A DNA stretch of 64,000 nucleotides from positions 868,001 through 932,000 of the forward strand of contig JADKHO010000002.1 of NCBI GenBank assembly GCA_016721765.1, written 5' to 3'. The notes under the pieces were generated by a model, which saw only the letters and a program-made list of their open reading frames with translations, searched no databases and was not told the origin of the DNA. A program made the position numbers and the translations under genes. The stretch comes from Bacteroidota bacterium. GTDB taxonomy: Bacteria; Bacteroidota; Bacteroidia; UBA4408. This document shows, piece after piece, positions 1 to 8,790 of this stretch; the first letter of the stretch is position 1; each line of letters opens with the position of its first letter.

Positions 1-680
1 ATTTTGCCCATCATCAATTCGAATGGCTTTACGGAAGAAATAATGACTTCAATAATTCGACTGGTTTTTTCTTCAATAACTCCCCGCATCACCTGCGCTC
101 CATACAAGAAAATAAACATGTAAATAAGTACAGCGCCCATAAATCCAATGGCTGCATTCATTGCAGTATTGCTGCTTTTTTGCTCGCCCGATTCTTCAAT
201 TTTACTCGTTTCTAAAACAATGGATGTTTTTACAGAAGATAGTTTTTCTTTATCGATACCGGAAGCAATTAATTTCCAGTCTTCAATCTTTGCTGAGAAG
301 GTACTTTTAAGCAAATCTTCTGCCGAAAGGCCCAATTGCTTTTTATAAAAAAGCTGAATTTTATTGGAACTCAGGATATTTTCGGGGATAAATAAAATTA
401 TGTTGTAATCGTTGTTGTAAAAATCTTTTTGTGCAGAAGATAAATTCTTATCCGAAAAATAAAAAGCTAAATTTTTAGTGCTTTCGAGTTTTCCTGCAAA
501 TAATTTTGAATCATCAATGACTTGTACTTTTTGCACTTCTTGCTCACTGCGCTCCATCAAGACCCGCGCAAATATTAATCCTGCCAACAATAAGGGTCCA
601 AGAATGGTCATGATTAAAAAGGATTTCTTTTTAACCCGTGTGAGGTATTCTCTTTTTATGATTAAGGTAATTTTGCTCAT
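1..680 (-). CDS. ABC-2 type transporter permease, NatB-like (partial, runs off left edge)
   Basis: The minus-strand frame opens with ATG at 680 and stays open to the window edge, so only about the first 226 residues are visible. The N-terminus (MSKITLIIKREYLTRVKKKS) is the usual start of NatB/YhaP-type ABC-2 permeases, followed directly by transmembrane segment 1 (about residues 21-36). A long extracytoplasmic region leads to a second membrane segment near residues 185-205. A conserved stretch, YGAQVMRGVIEEKTSRIIEV, lies just after it and is characteristic of the family. The gene starts 15 bp after the ATPase gene, so the two form an exporter pair (ATPase plus permease). Substrate unknown; NatAB homologues export Na+ or other small molecules. 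The exporter is co-directional with the exopolysaccharide genes upstream and probably cotranscribed with them. Confidence 0.85.
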   Translation of the reverse strand, partial: MSKITLIIKREYLTRVKKKSFLIMTILGPLLLAGLIFARVLMERSEQEVQKVQVIDDSKLFAGKLESTKNLAFYFSDKNLSSAQKDFYNNDYNIILFIPENILSSNKIQLFYKKQLGLSAEDLLKSTFSAKIEDWKLIASGIDKEKLSSVKTSIVLETSKIEESGEQKSSNTAMNAAIGFMGAVLIYMFIFLYGAQVMRGVIEEKTSRIIEVIISSVKPFELMMGK

Positions 681-695
681 TCCATTTACTATTTG

Positions 696-1643
696 CTACT
701 CGGTATAACCTACTGCAGCTGTTTGTTGTTGCCCGGCGTTAACTTTTGAAATAAATATATCGTTCATGGTGGGAATAACTTCATTAAACGAAATCACTTG
801 CACATGGGGTAATATAGTGGCCAATACATCATTTGGAGTGGCGTTGTTCAGCATTTTCACAGTAGCTTTACAAATGTCATCGTGTTGGCTTTTTTCGGTC
901 AATTCAAAACCTGCCCACAATGCGTTTGTAAATGCAATCATATTTCCTCGAAATTCAACTTGGTAAGTATTGGTTGCATTGGCTTTGCGAATGGCTTTAA
1001 CATTGCCATCGAGTATTTTTTTTGACTTATTGATGAGGGCAATTTCATCACACAATTCCTCCACCGAACCCATGTTGTGGGTGCTAAAAATAATTGTAGT
1101 TCCTTTTGCCTTTAATTCTAAAATTTCGTTTTTGATGAGGTTGGCATTGATGGGATCGAATCCACTAAAAGGTTCATCCAAAATAAGCAAACGCGGCTCA
1201 TGCAAAATGGTAACAATAAACTGGACTTTTTGCTGCATTCCTTTTGATAGCTCTTCAACTTTTTTATTCCACCAAGCTTGAATTTCAAATTTTTCGAACC
1301 AGTATTTTAATTTTCGGCTGGCTTCACTCCTACTTAATCCTTTAAGTTGTGCAAGATATAAGACTTGTTCGCCAACTTCCATTTTTTTATACAAACCACG
1401 CTCCTCAGGCAAATAACCAATTTGCTCGATGTGTTCAGGAAGCAGTTTTTTACCGGCAAAAAATAATTCACCGCTATCCGGTCCGGTAATTTGATTGATG
1501 ATGCGAATGAGCGAAGTTTTACCGGCTCCATTTGGGCCGAGTAAGCCGAAAATACTCTTTTCAGGAACAGCGATACTTACATCGTCAAGCGCGGTATGCG
1601 TTGCATATTTTTTTACAATATTTTTTGCCGAAAAAAGTTCCAT
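696..1643 (-). CDS. ABC transporter ATP-binding protein, NatA-like
   Basis: 315 aa cytoplasmic nucleotide-binding subunit. All ABC motifs are visible: Walker A GPNGAGKTS (36-44), a signature LSKGMQQK (132-139) of the kind seen in ABC-2 exporters, Walker B LLILDEP (152-158), and an H-loop STH (187-189). The roughly 90-residue C-terminal extension after the nucleotide-binding domain matches the DUF4162-type tail of NatA/CcmA-like ATPases. It would power the permease encoded 15 bp downstream. It starts only 18 bp after the glycosyltransferase gene, so it is likely part of the same transcript. The substrate cannot be read from the sequence. Confidence 0.9.
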   Translation of the reverse strand: MELFSAKNIVKKYATHTALDDVSIAVPEKSIFGLLGPNGAGKTSLIRIINQITGPDSGELFFAGKKLLPEHIEQIGYLPEERGLYKKMEVGEQVLYLAQLKGLSRSEASRKLKYWFEKFEIQAWWNKKVEELSKGMQQKVQFIVTILHEPRLLILDEPFSGFDPINANLIKNEILELKAKGTTIIFSTHNMGSVEELCDEIALINKSKKILDGNVKAIRKANATNTYQVEFRGNMIAFTNALWAGFELTEKSQHDDICKATVKMLNNATPNDVLATILPHVQVISFNEVIPTMNDIFISKVNAGQQQTAAVGYTE

Positions 1644-1661
1644 TGTATGCCGGTAATAAAT

Positions 1662-2966
1662 TTAAATTTTGAGTCTGCGCGCCTGATTACTTGATTTTGG
1701 CGGATTCCAAGGATCGTTGTAAGAGGAACGGAAAAGTAATTCACGCGTGTGTGCAATCGTACGCACTATACGTAAAAAATACCCGTTGTAAATGGCCATG
1801 AGTGGCACATAAGGTAGAAGTTTCAATTTTGTTTTTGGCTTCTCGACAACAGTTAAAGCCATAAAAAATTGCAGAAAATTACTGGTGGTATACATCAATT
1901 GATTCATCAAAAAAATGTACATCAGCAATTGCGAATAATTAAAAATAATATCTAAACCATAGAGGTACCAATGGAAATTTAAAATTACGTTAAACAAAAT
2001 ATTTTCGCCCGACGAAACAAAATTGCTCAACCTAAAACTCTCAGAAGGCAAAAACACATCGCGGTGTTTACGCACCCTAAACCGCACAATAGATTTATCC
2101 CAACGCAACCTTTGTTTCGCCAAAATCGAAAAATTACGCGGCACGCTGGTAAGTCCTGTAGCTGTAGGTTCGAAGTGAATTTTATACCCCTTCTTTCGGA
2201 TTTTCATGGTGATGTCGCCATCTAAGCCCGGGCCAATGTCCCAACCATTTACCTGGTCCAAAATATCTTTACGAAACGCACCGAATGCTCCCGAAATAAT
2301 GGCATAAATCCCCAAGTGAGAAGTTACAATTCGCCCGGTGGTTATGGATTTCATGTACTCAATAGTTTGCAAGGTAGTAGCCAAACTTTCGTCGGTATTG
2401 CGCACTTCCAAATTGCCACCCACTGCCCCAATCTTAGAATTGTAATAAAAAGGAGTAAGCACATTTTCGATGGCATCGCGATTAAAAGAGCAGTCGGCGT
2501 CAAAGTGTATGATGTATTTACCTTTAGTATAACGCAAAGCTAAATTGGCTGCCGAAGCCTTGCCTCCCCGCACATCGTTTCGCAAAAACAAATCTATAAA
2601 TCCGTGTTTTTGTAAATCCTTGCAAATAATTGGAGTGTCGTCATCCGAGCCATCGTCGACAATAATGAGCTCAAAGTTTTTATAGGTTTGCTCATTTAGC
2701 GAACGGGCCAGTTTGTAAATGTGCTTTCCTTCATTTTTTCCGGGAATAATAACCGATACAAGTGGTCGTTCTTCAAAAAATCTGCGTTTGGCATCGGCCC
2801 ATTTTTTACGTTTTAAATGTTTGTTGACGAAATAAAACATCAACACAATAAAATCCATAAATAAGTAACGGGGAGCTTCCACAATAAAGTAATACCAGAA
2901 AAGGCGCAGGAATTTTGAAAATCCTACGCCTTCCCAATACACAATAAAATCGGATAAGCTAATCAT
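1662..2966 (-). CDS. Processive family 2 glycosyltransferase, exopolysaccharide synthase-like
   Basis: 434 aa membrane glycosyltransferase. An N-terminal hydrophobic region (about 20-50) precedes a cytoplasmic GT-A domain. Nucleotide-sugar and metal-binding motifs are in order: VDDGSDDD (103-110), the DxD in FDADCS (D156, D158), a GLDGD acceptor-site motif (247-251) and QRLRW (285-289). The Q/RxxRW motif with C-terminal membrane segments (about 315-400) marks processive polysaccharide synthases such as cellulose, hyaluronan, PNAG and alginate synthases. The start codon overlaps the stop of the preceding zinc-ribbon gene in an ATGA arrangement, implying translational coupling. With the HlyD and TolC-like genes upstream it should make and push out a polymer. 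The sugar is unknown. No PilZ domain is fused to it. Confidence 0.85.
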   Translation of the reverse strand: MISLSDFIVYWEGVGFSKFLRLFWYYFIVEAPRYLFMDFIVLMFYFVNKHLKRKKWADAKRRFFEERPLVSVIIPGKNEGKHIYKLARSLNEQTYKNFELIIVDDGSDDDTPIICKDLQKHGFIDLFLRNDVRGGKASAANLALRYTKGKYIIHFDADCSFNRDAIENVLTPFYYNSKIGAVGGNLEVRNTDESLATTLQTIEYMKSITTGRIVTSHLGIYAIISGAFGAFRKDILDQVNGWDIGPGLDGDITMKIRKKGYKIHFEPTATGLTSVPRNFSILAKQRLRWDKSIVRFRVRKHRDVFLPSESFRLSNFVSSGENILFNVILNFHWYLYGLDIIFNYSQLLMYIFLMNQLMYTTSNFLQFFMALTVVEKPKTKLKLLPYVPLMAIYNGYFLRIVRTIAHTRELLFRSSYNDPWNPPKSSNQARRLKI

Positions 2967-4372
2967 TCCTTCACAATATCGGATGTAAGCATTTTAAGCT
3001 GCTCTTGGTAACTTATTGTGCTATCGAGCGGATGCACTTTGTAAGAAATTTTTGCTTCAAAATTTTTGAAGTTGTCCTTTATTAACTGGATAATCAATTT
3101 CGAAATTTTTTCCACCACTTTTTCGGCATCCTTTATACTGGACTCGTTAATTGAAAAAAGCAAAGTAGAGGAACTATCGAATGAAATAATATCAGAAGAA
3201 CGAATGCTGTTGCGGGTTACCTGAACCAAATCAGTAAGCAAATTCATACGGGCATCTTTTCCAATCATGGTATACAATTCTTTCGAATTGCTTAAATGTA
3301 TAAAGGCAATATTACTGTCGATATCTGCTACTTTCATACGCTCTATTTCGTATTGAAGCATCACATCAAAAGTAACTTTATCAACTGTGCCGGGCATGCG
3401 CGTCATATCGGTTTTGGTATTGGCAACACCCGAAATAGCAGCATATTTTCCTTTAGGAGTAAGTTGGTATTTTTTAATTTCGCGTGGCGCTAAATATTCC
3501 ACATCGGTATCGGTGCTGCAACTGGTGCACTTGGCTTTAATTACCACATCCTGAAACGTGCTGTTACATTTGTGGCAGGTAAAGATAACGGCAGGCTTAT
3601 CGTAATCCACACCAATGTGTTTCAACATTTTGCTGCACTTAGGACATTGCATGTCGTAAGCATTGAATTCGTTGGTAAAATCAGAAGCCGGTCCAATGTA
3701 TGCGCAGGGAAAATGGTGGATTAAATCTTCTGAATTTAAATTAGAGGAGCCACACTCAGGACAAACTTCACGGTAATTTAAAAAGCCATCAAAACAATTG
3801 TTACAGAGGTAAATGTTTTCGAAAAAATCGCCAACTATCAAGCCTTCATCTTCGGCTAATTTTAAAACTTCCAACACTTTATTTTCATCGTGCGATTCGT
3901 AATTGGTGCTGATGGAAGGAAAATAATACCCAATTTTTGAATTTCGATACGGGATGGGTTCTAAGGTAGTTTTACTTCGAGAATACAAGTACCGCAGGCT
4001 TTTTGTGATTACATAGGTTTCGAAAGAAACATAACTCACCTCCACTAAATCTTTTGATTTTAATATAATTTTACGAGCGGTATCTGCTGAGTTTCCTAAT
4101 TGTTCCAAACTGTAAATCACGCCATCCACCAATTCGTTCATCACCTGATCCACATAATCAATTTTATTGTATACAAAAATGGGCTTCAGGTAAACCGCTT
4201 CATTGTTATTGGAGCGAATTTTATGCACTGCATGATTGGCCAGTACCTTATCGCTGCAATTGATGATAACTGCATTAAAATCAATAATGGCACGCACATC
4301 AATACTTTCGTTGTCTTTAAAATAACAAAAATCCAGTTCTTCGTATTTAATTGTGCTAATATGTGTTTTCAT
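2963..4372 (-). CDS. Five-CxxC zinc-ribbon (TackOD1-like) protein with degenerate GGDEF-like C-terminal domain
   Basis: 469 aa, no signal peptide or membrane segment, so cytoplasmic. Residues 1-110 look like an alpha/beta domain, possibly a divergent receiver. Residues 150-310 contain five CxxC pairs (C190/C193, C204/C207, C243/C246, C266/C269, C282/C285) in an arrangement I associate with the thaumarchaeal output domain TackOD1; this assignment is from memory. Residues about 334-465 follow the length and secondary-structure rhythm of a GGDEF domain, but the catalytic loop reads SFDSSST (397-403) instead of RxGGDEF, so cyclic-di-GMP synthesis is unlikely. The gene lies 14 bp after the HlyD gene and overlaps the synthase gene by 4 bp. 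I infer a cytoplasmic regulator or sensor of the polymer synthase. Zinc binding is likely; the signal is unknown. Confidence 0.6.
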   Translation of the reverse strand: MKTHISTIKYEELDFCYFKDNESIDVRAIIDFNAVIINCSDKVLANHAVHKIRSNNNEAVYLKPIFVYNKIDYVDQVMNELVDGVIYSLEQLGNSADTARKIILKSKDLVEVSYVSFETYVITKSLRYLYSRSKTTLEPIPYRNSKIGYYFPSISTNYESHDENKVLEVLKLAEDEGLIVGDFFENIYLCNNCFDGFLNYREVCPECGSSNLNSEDLIHHFPCAYIGPASDFTNEFNAYDMQCPKCSKMLKHIGVDYDKPAVIFTCHKCNSTFQDVVIKAKCTSCSTDTDVEYLAPREIKKYQLTPKGKYAAISGVANTKTDMTRMPGTVDKVTFDVMLQYEIERMKVADIDSNIAFIHLSNSKELYTMIGKDARMNLLTDLVQVTRNSIRSSDIISFDSSSTLLFSINESSIKDAEKVVEKISKLIIQLIKDNFKNFEAKISYKVHPLDSTISYQEQLKMLTSDIVKE

Positions 4373-4386
4373 TAAAATTTTTACGG

Positions 4387-5448
4387 TTAATAGAATTTTC
4401 TTTTCACTTTAACCTCCACATCCATTTTCTGAAATCCTTTCCATTTCTCGGCTTCCACAGGATCGGCAGGCAAAATATCACAGGCTAAACTACGTTGTAA
4501 AGGTTCTGTTTTATTTTTCAATTCATCGGGCAATTCATAGGTATCGAAATAGAGGCGCTTTATAACCCCATAACTGCTTTTTCCATCCGGGAAGGAAATA
4601 TCTACTCTTGTTCCTTCGTGCAGGTACTTGATGTATTCTTGATCAAAATAGCATTTCACAAAAGGATTGGAAGTTTTACGAAGTGTCATGATAATATCCG
4701 TTTTTAACGAAACTTCGTATTCTTCTTTAAAAATTTGAGAAATAGTACCGTTTATTGGAGAGTATTGCACAATTTCGATTGGGCGATTAGAATCTGAGAT
4801 AGAATCGTTCATTCGGGTACTATCAGAACCGGCCGACATTTTATGGAGGCGATAAAGTGCGCTTTGCAAAGTTTGAATTTCACGATCGGAAGAAGCAATT
4901 TTTGCTTTAAGCTCGTTGATGTTTTTAATATAAGGAGTAAGTTTATCCACAGAAACAACGTCCAAGTAAACTTGTTTTTTTAATTGTGTTAATTCATTGG
5001 AGTAGTGTGCCAGCATGGTTTGCGACTCTTGTGTTTCAATGCGCTTTAACTCAATTTTTTGTTGAATCTCAAGCTTTTCTTTTTCGAGTGCATATTGTGA
5101 ATTAGGACCAACTTCCGATTTTCGGCTTTGCACTAAGTGACCTGAAGCATTGTTTTGATCGACATAGGTAAACAAAGAATCACCCACGCTCACACTGTCG
5201 CCCTCGTGGCATTCGAATTTGATGAGTTGAACATCGTTTACAAAGCGGATGTCGAGTTTTTGAAAAAGCACCTGACCGGTACCGTTGATATAAAATACAC
5301 GATTAAAAACAAAAATCCCAAGAGAACCAAGTATAAAAACCAGAATGGTGAGGTAGATTATTTTATCCCAATTGATTTTCTTTTTCTTCTTTTCTTCTTT
5401 TAAAATGCGTACAGTAGAGGGTTTTCGCTTAAAATTTGCGTTCTTCAT
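4387..5448 (-). CDS. HlyD/MFP-type periplasmic adaptor protein
   Basis: 353 aa. A basic N-terminus (1-27) is followed by one membrane anchor (about 30-48). A biotinyl/lipoyl-like half (about 58-95, with HEGDSVSVGDSLFTY) comes next, then a coiled-coil hairpin (about 120-205) and the second lipoyl/beta-barrel part (about 225-353). This is the order of membrane fusion proteins that bridge an inner-membrane machine to an outer-membrane TolC channel. It lies 44 bp after the TolC-like gene and 14 bp before the zinc-ribbon gene. In alginate systems, Alg44 combines such an adaptor domain with a c-di-GMP-binding PilZ domain. Here there is no PilZ domain, and the neighbouring zinc-ribbon/GGDEF-like protein may take the control role. 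The partner assignment is inferred from gene order. Confidence 0.82.
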   Translation of the reverse strand: MKNANFKRKPSTVRILKEEKKKKKINWDKIIYLTILVFILGSLGIFVFNRVFYINGTGQVLFQKLDIRFVNDVQLIKFECHEGDSVSVGDSLFTYVDQNNASGHLVQSRKSEVGPNSQYALEKEKLEIQQKIELKRIETQESQTMLAHYSNELTQLKKQVYLDVVSVDKLTPYIKNINELKAKIASSDREIQTLQSALYRLHKMSAGSDSTRMNDSISDSNRPIEIVQYSPINGTISQIFKEEYEVSLKTDIIMTLRKTSNPFVKCYFDQEYIKYLHEGTRVDISFPDGKSSYGVIKRLYFDTYELPDELKNKTEPLQRSLACDILPADPVEAEKWKGFQKMDVEVKVKRKFY

Positions 5449-5492
5449 TCTTTCTTTTTGTGTGTTTTAGCTCTGATGAATTGGCGAAGCTA

Positions 5493-7628
5493 CTATTTAT
5501 CCAGCTTATTAAATACTCTTTCTTCTAATATTAACAATCCTTTTAAATCGTTGATGGCAAAATTATTCACTTTTATCGATTTTGAAAGCCGTTCTAAATA
5601 ATCTTCAAATGTAAAACGGTCGTAAAAATTGGAGGTGCGCAACACAACCACGATTTTATCCTTTTGTTTTGCAAACTTACTCTGAATTTTACCTTTAATA
5701 AAGGTTTCCTCCTTATTATCGTTGGCAAACAAATAAACCATATCCACCATCGAAAATACACTGTCTAACTTGCCCGGATCATAGGTCAATGGTAATGAAA
5801 CCGTTAAGCGTAAGCCTTTATCTTTTAAATAAACCTGGGCAATTTTAAGCATGTTGATGTAATATTCTGCATATTTTTGACGGTTACTTGCATAATCCGG
5901 AAAATTGGAAATATCCACATCCAAATGCACGCCTCGAATTCCGGCAATTTTACTGGCAGCCGAAAGCGCAGCAACAAGTGCATTCGAATTATTGGGATCT
6001 AACAAGTCCTTACTCGTAAAAATTAGTTGAACAGCGATATTCTCTGATTTCAGCATGCGAATAAACTCTTCGCCTTTTGATTTAAGTTCAAGGTTTTCGC
6101 CCAAACTAATCAACACACCTTTTATCTCATTATTTTTAATGTATTGATAAATAAAATTATTGTCATTTTCTTTAAATGTTGGATACCAAATATAAAGGCG
6201 TCGGTCGGTGCTGCGCTTTGGCACAAACTCATCCAAATTTACAGGCTCAATAAAGTCGGTGACTTTGCCGCCGGGCAAATGCTTATAAATATCAATAAGT
6301 GAAACATAAGTAGCTTGTTCCTTATCAATCAAATCGATTTCGGAAGTAAGTAAATCGGCAATCATTGCTACAATTCGAATGGGACTGTAGGAAGGATCAT
6401 CCAGTGCTTCCTTGTTGGCTTCGATTCGAATTTTATTTTGCAACAATGCCCTAGATTGATACACCTTTAAATATTGCTTCAGCTTGGCTTTGTATTCGTT
6501 ATAATCCGAAAACAACAAATTCATTTCGCTGTTTGATTTCTCCTTACTTTCATAATCAAATTCCTCCATTTGCATTTTATACACCTGTTTGTTGACATGG
6601 CTTTGCAAAGGAAATGGAATGGAAATACTGGCTCCAAACGACATAAAATTACGGTCGGCAATAGTAACGCGCGAGTCGTAATAATTGTATTTTAAAGATG
6701 TTTTTAAAGCAACCTCTTTAATTGTTTTATTGGCATAATATGCTGCTTTAGCGCGAAGTATGGAAATGGAATCATTTTTTTGATTGGCCTTGTAAACGGC
6801 AATCAGTTTATCCAAATTCACATCCACAATTGGCAAATTAGCAGGATTAATGGTATCGAATGGAGTAATTCGAACTTGCGACGAAAAATTGCGGAGGGAT
6901 GTTTCTACTTCAGCCTTTTTAGTAAGTAGCTCGGTTACATCCTCCCAAGTAATGTACTTGAGGTAGTATATTTTTTTAGATATTTCGATTTGTTGGTTCA
7001 ATAAGGCAAGTAAATCGTTGAGCTTTTGAATTTTATAGCGAGTAAAAACACTGGCAAGGTTATTTGCCAATTCCACCGAACTATTGTTACGGAGGTTTTT
7101 TTCGATCAGCAATTTATCGACAGCTGCATTGGCTTTAAATTCTTTTAAATTGATTCTATTTCCGGCTAAACCGTTGTTGAGAATACTCCAATCTAAACCT
7201 GTTTGCACTACGCGTTTGTAGACATAGCCAATTTCGTCCGAAGCATTTGCATTAAAATTATCGGCATAAGAACCCACAATTCGGAAGCCTTTATCCTTAG
7301 CTTTTTGCCTTTTTTCAGCTAAATACAATCGTTCATTCAAATCAATAGCTGCTTTAGAAGCCGAAGTATTATAGAGCGGATTAAGCACTTCCATATCGGG
7401 AGCCGCTTGCTCAATTGCAGTTTTTAATAAATGCGCATCAATGGTAATGCGCAACTTTTTTCTGATTTCTTCAAATTGTTTATCGATAGCATTTTCAGGG
7501 TTTTGCGCCTTTGTTAGTGGAGAAATCATGAAAATAAGAAAAAAGGAAAAAACTCCAATTTTCTTAACTAGAGCGAAGCTTTCGCGAGTTGGCATACTGT
7601 AAAATTCGGAATGTGTGTTTTCTTTCAA
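5493..7628 (-). CDS. TolC-like outer-membrane protein fused to a C-terminal glycosidase-like barrel domain
   Basis: 711 aa. The N-terminus carries a signal peptide ending near LTKAQ (about residue 42); M12 is an alternative start. Residues about 50-460 are rich in long amphipathic helices with repeats of the TolC/outer-membrane efflux type. The remaining 236 residues (about 476-711) are a separate alpha/beta domain beginning RRLYIWYP. It contains alternating strands and helices and the motif GVHLDVD (566-572), reminiscent of TIM-barrel glycoside hydrolases whose acidic residues sit at strand ends. The standard TolC family has no such domain. It is the first gene of the operon, and I infer an export duct with an attached polymer-binding or trimming domain. 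Whether that domain is active cannot be told from sequence alone. Confidence 0.7.
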   Translation of the reverse strand: MKENTHSEFYSMPTRESFALVKKIGVFSFFLIFMISPLTKAQNPENAIDKQFEEIRKKLRITIDAHLLKTAIEQAAPDMEVLNPLYNTSASKAAIDLNERLYLAEKRQKAKDKGFRIVGSYADNFNANASDEIGYVYKRVVQTGLDWSILNNGLAGNRINLKEFKANAAVDKLLIEKNLRNNSSVELANNLASVFTRYKIQKLNDLLALLNQQIEISKKIYYLKYITWEDVTELLTKKAEVETSLRNFSSQVRITPFDTINPANLPIVDVNLDKLIAVYKANQKNDSISILRAKAAYYANKTIKEVALKTSLKYNYYDSRVTIADRNFMSFGASISIPFPLQSHVNKQVYKMQMEEFDYESKEKSNSEMNLLFSDYNEYKAKLKQYLKVYQSRALLQNKIRIEANKEALDDPSYSPIRIVAMIADLLTSEIDLIDKEQATYVSLIDIYKHLPGGKVTDFIEPVNLDEFVPKRSTDRRLYIWYPTFKENDNNFIYQYIKNNEIKGVLISLGENLELKSKGEEFIRMLKSENIAVQLIFTSKDLLDPNNSNALVAALSAASKIAGIRGVHLDVDISNFPDYASNRQKYAEYYINMLKIAQVYLKDKGLRLTVSLPLTYDPGKLDSVFSMVDMVYLFANDNKEETFIKGKIQSKFAKQKDKIVVVLRTSNFYDRFTFEDYLERLSKSIKVNNFAINDLKGLLILEERVFNKLDK

Positions 7629-7806
7629 ATTCGTGTTTGAGCGCTTAAAATTATACTTTAAACTTTAATAAATCGGTAAAGGTTACTTTAGCGAGTAAAG
7701 TTTGGTAATATTTAAAGAAAATAATTACAGTATTCCTAATAGATTTTAACAAGTTATGCTTAATAAGTGGGTGTATTAAAATTATTTCGGATTATTGCTG
7801 AATCTT

Positions 7807-8790
7807 ATGCGCATTATGCTTTCTCCAAATAACAAAAAACAACTCAGTCGAATTTTAAAAATTTGTTTGCTATTGGCGTCATTCGCCTACCTCTATTACA
7901 AAATTTCGGCGCAAGACGTGGTGCTCATGTGGAAACAAACCTTGCTCTTACTTAACGATAAAGATAAAGCCACACTTTTTTTGTACACACTGCTCTTAGT
8001 TTTTGTAAACTGGGGAATAGAAGCGCTGAAGTGGCGAAAATTAATTCATCGACTCGAAGCCATCACATTTTTTGAATCCCTTAAATCAGTGCTAGCCGGC
8101 GTAGCGGTGAGTTTAATCACTCCTAATCGTGCCGGTGAATTTGCCGGTAAAATATTTTACTTGCGAAATGCCAATCGTGCCGATGCCATGCTGCTTAGCA
8201 TTGTGGGAAGTCTTAGCCAAGTGTTAATCACTTTTTGTATCGGACTTTTTGCATTTTACTACTATTTAATTGAATTTCAAGCATTTTCAATAAACCCCAC
8301 CTTGCTATTTAGCTTTTTTGCCAGTGTAGTAACAATGAGTATGTTTCTGTTTTTTAATGTCGAATACATTGCCAAGCATTGGAAAAGCTGGAATTTTATT
8401 CAAAAAATAATACCCTATCATCCCGAAAAATTTAGCTTATCCAAAAAAGAAATAGGCTTTCTGGTGCTCTTATCTGCATTTCGATTTATTGTATTTTCAG
8501 TGCAATTTTATTTGCTCATGAAAGTTTTTGATTTAGGCCTTGGTGTGAAAGAATCGTTTGTGTTAATTGCCCTTTATTTTTTTCTTATTTCACTTATACC
8601 TACTTATGCCTTAAGCGAATTAGGCGTAAGAGGATCGGTGGCCATTAGTTTATTTGGTCCTTTTGGAATGAGCAGTGCCGGTGTGTTAACTGCTTCACTT
8701 TTACTGTGGATGATTAATATTGCCCTACCCGCAGTTGCCGGCTCCTTTTTTGTGTACCAACTTCGTTTTTTTAAAACGGATGATGAATAA
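7807..8790 (+). CDS. UPF0104 / lysylphosphatidylglycerol synthase transmembrane-region family protein
   Basis: About 327 aa integral membrane protein with eight or so hydrophobic segments. The sequence has the AGVAVSLITPNRAGEF pattern that marks the UPF0104 (YbhN/AglD2-like, LPG_synthase_TM) family. The C-terminal catalytic domain of MprF is absent, so this is the membrane half alone. Many such proteins sit beside glycosyltransferases, as here: the next gene, a GT2, starts inside its 3' end. ATG at 7807 is used; TTG at 7795 and ATG at 7816 are also possible and no ribosome binding site decides. A role in lipid or glycolipid flipping or modification is inferred from family and context. Confidence 0.8.
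   Translation: MRIMLSPNNKKQLSRILKICLLLASFAYLYYKISAQDVVLMWKQTLLLLNDKDKATLFLYTLLLVFVNWGIEALKWRKLIHRLEAITFFESLKSVLAGVAVSLITPNRAGEFAGKIFYLRNANRADAMLLSIVGSLSQVLITFCIGLFAFYYYLIEFQAFSINPTLLFSFFASVVTMSMFLFFNVEYIAKHWKSWNFIQKIIPYHPEKFSLSKKEIGFLVLLSAFRFIVFSVQFYLLMKVFDLGLGVKESFVLIALYFFLISLIPTYALSELGVRGSVAISLFGPFGMSSAGVLTASLLLWMINIALPAVAGSFFVYQLRFFKTDDE

Noticed and set aside
1140..1165. tRNA-like T-loop sequence (GGATCGAATCC)
   Set aside because: It lies inside the NatA coding sequence and has no acceptor or anticodon stems around it. No tRNA was seen elsewhere in the gaps.
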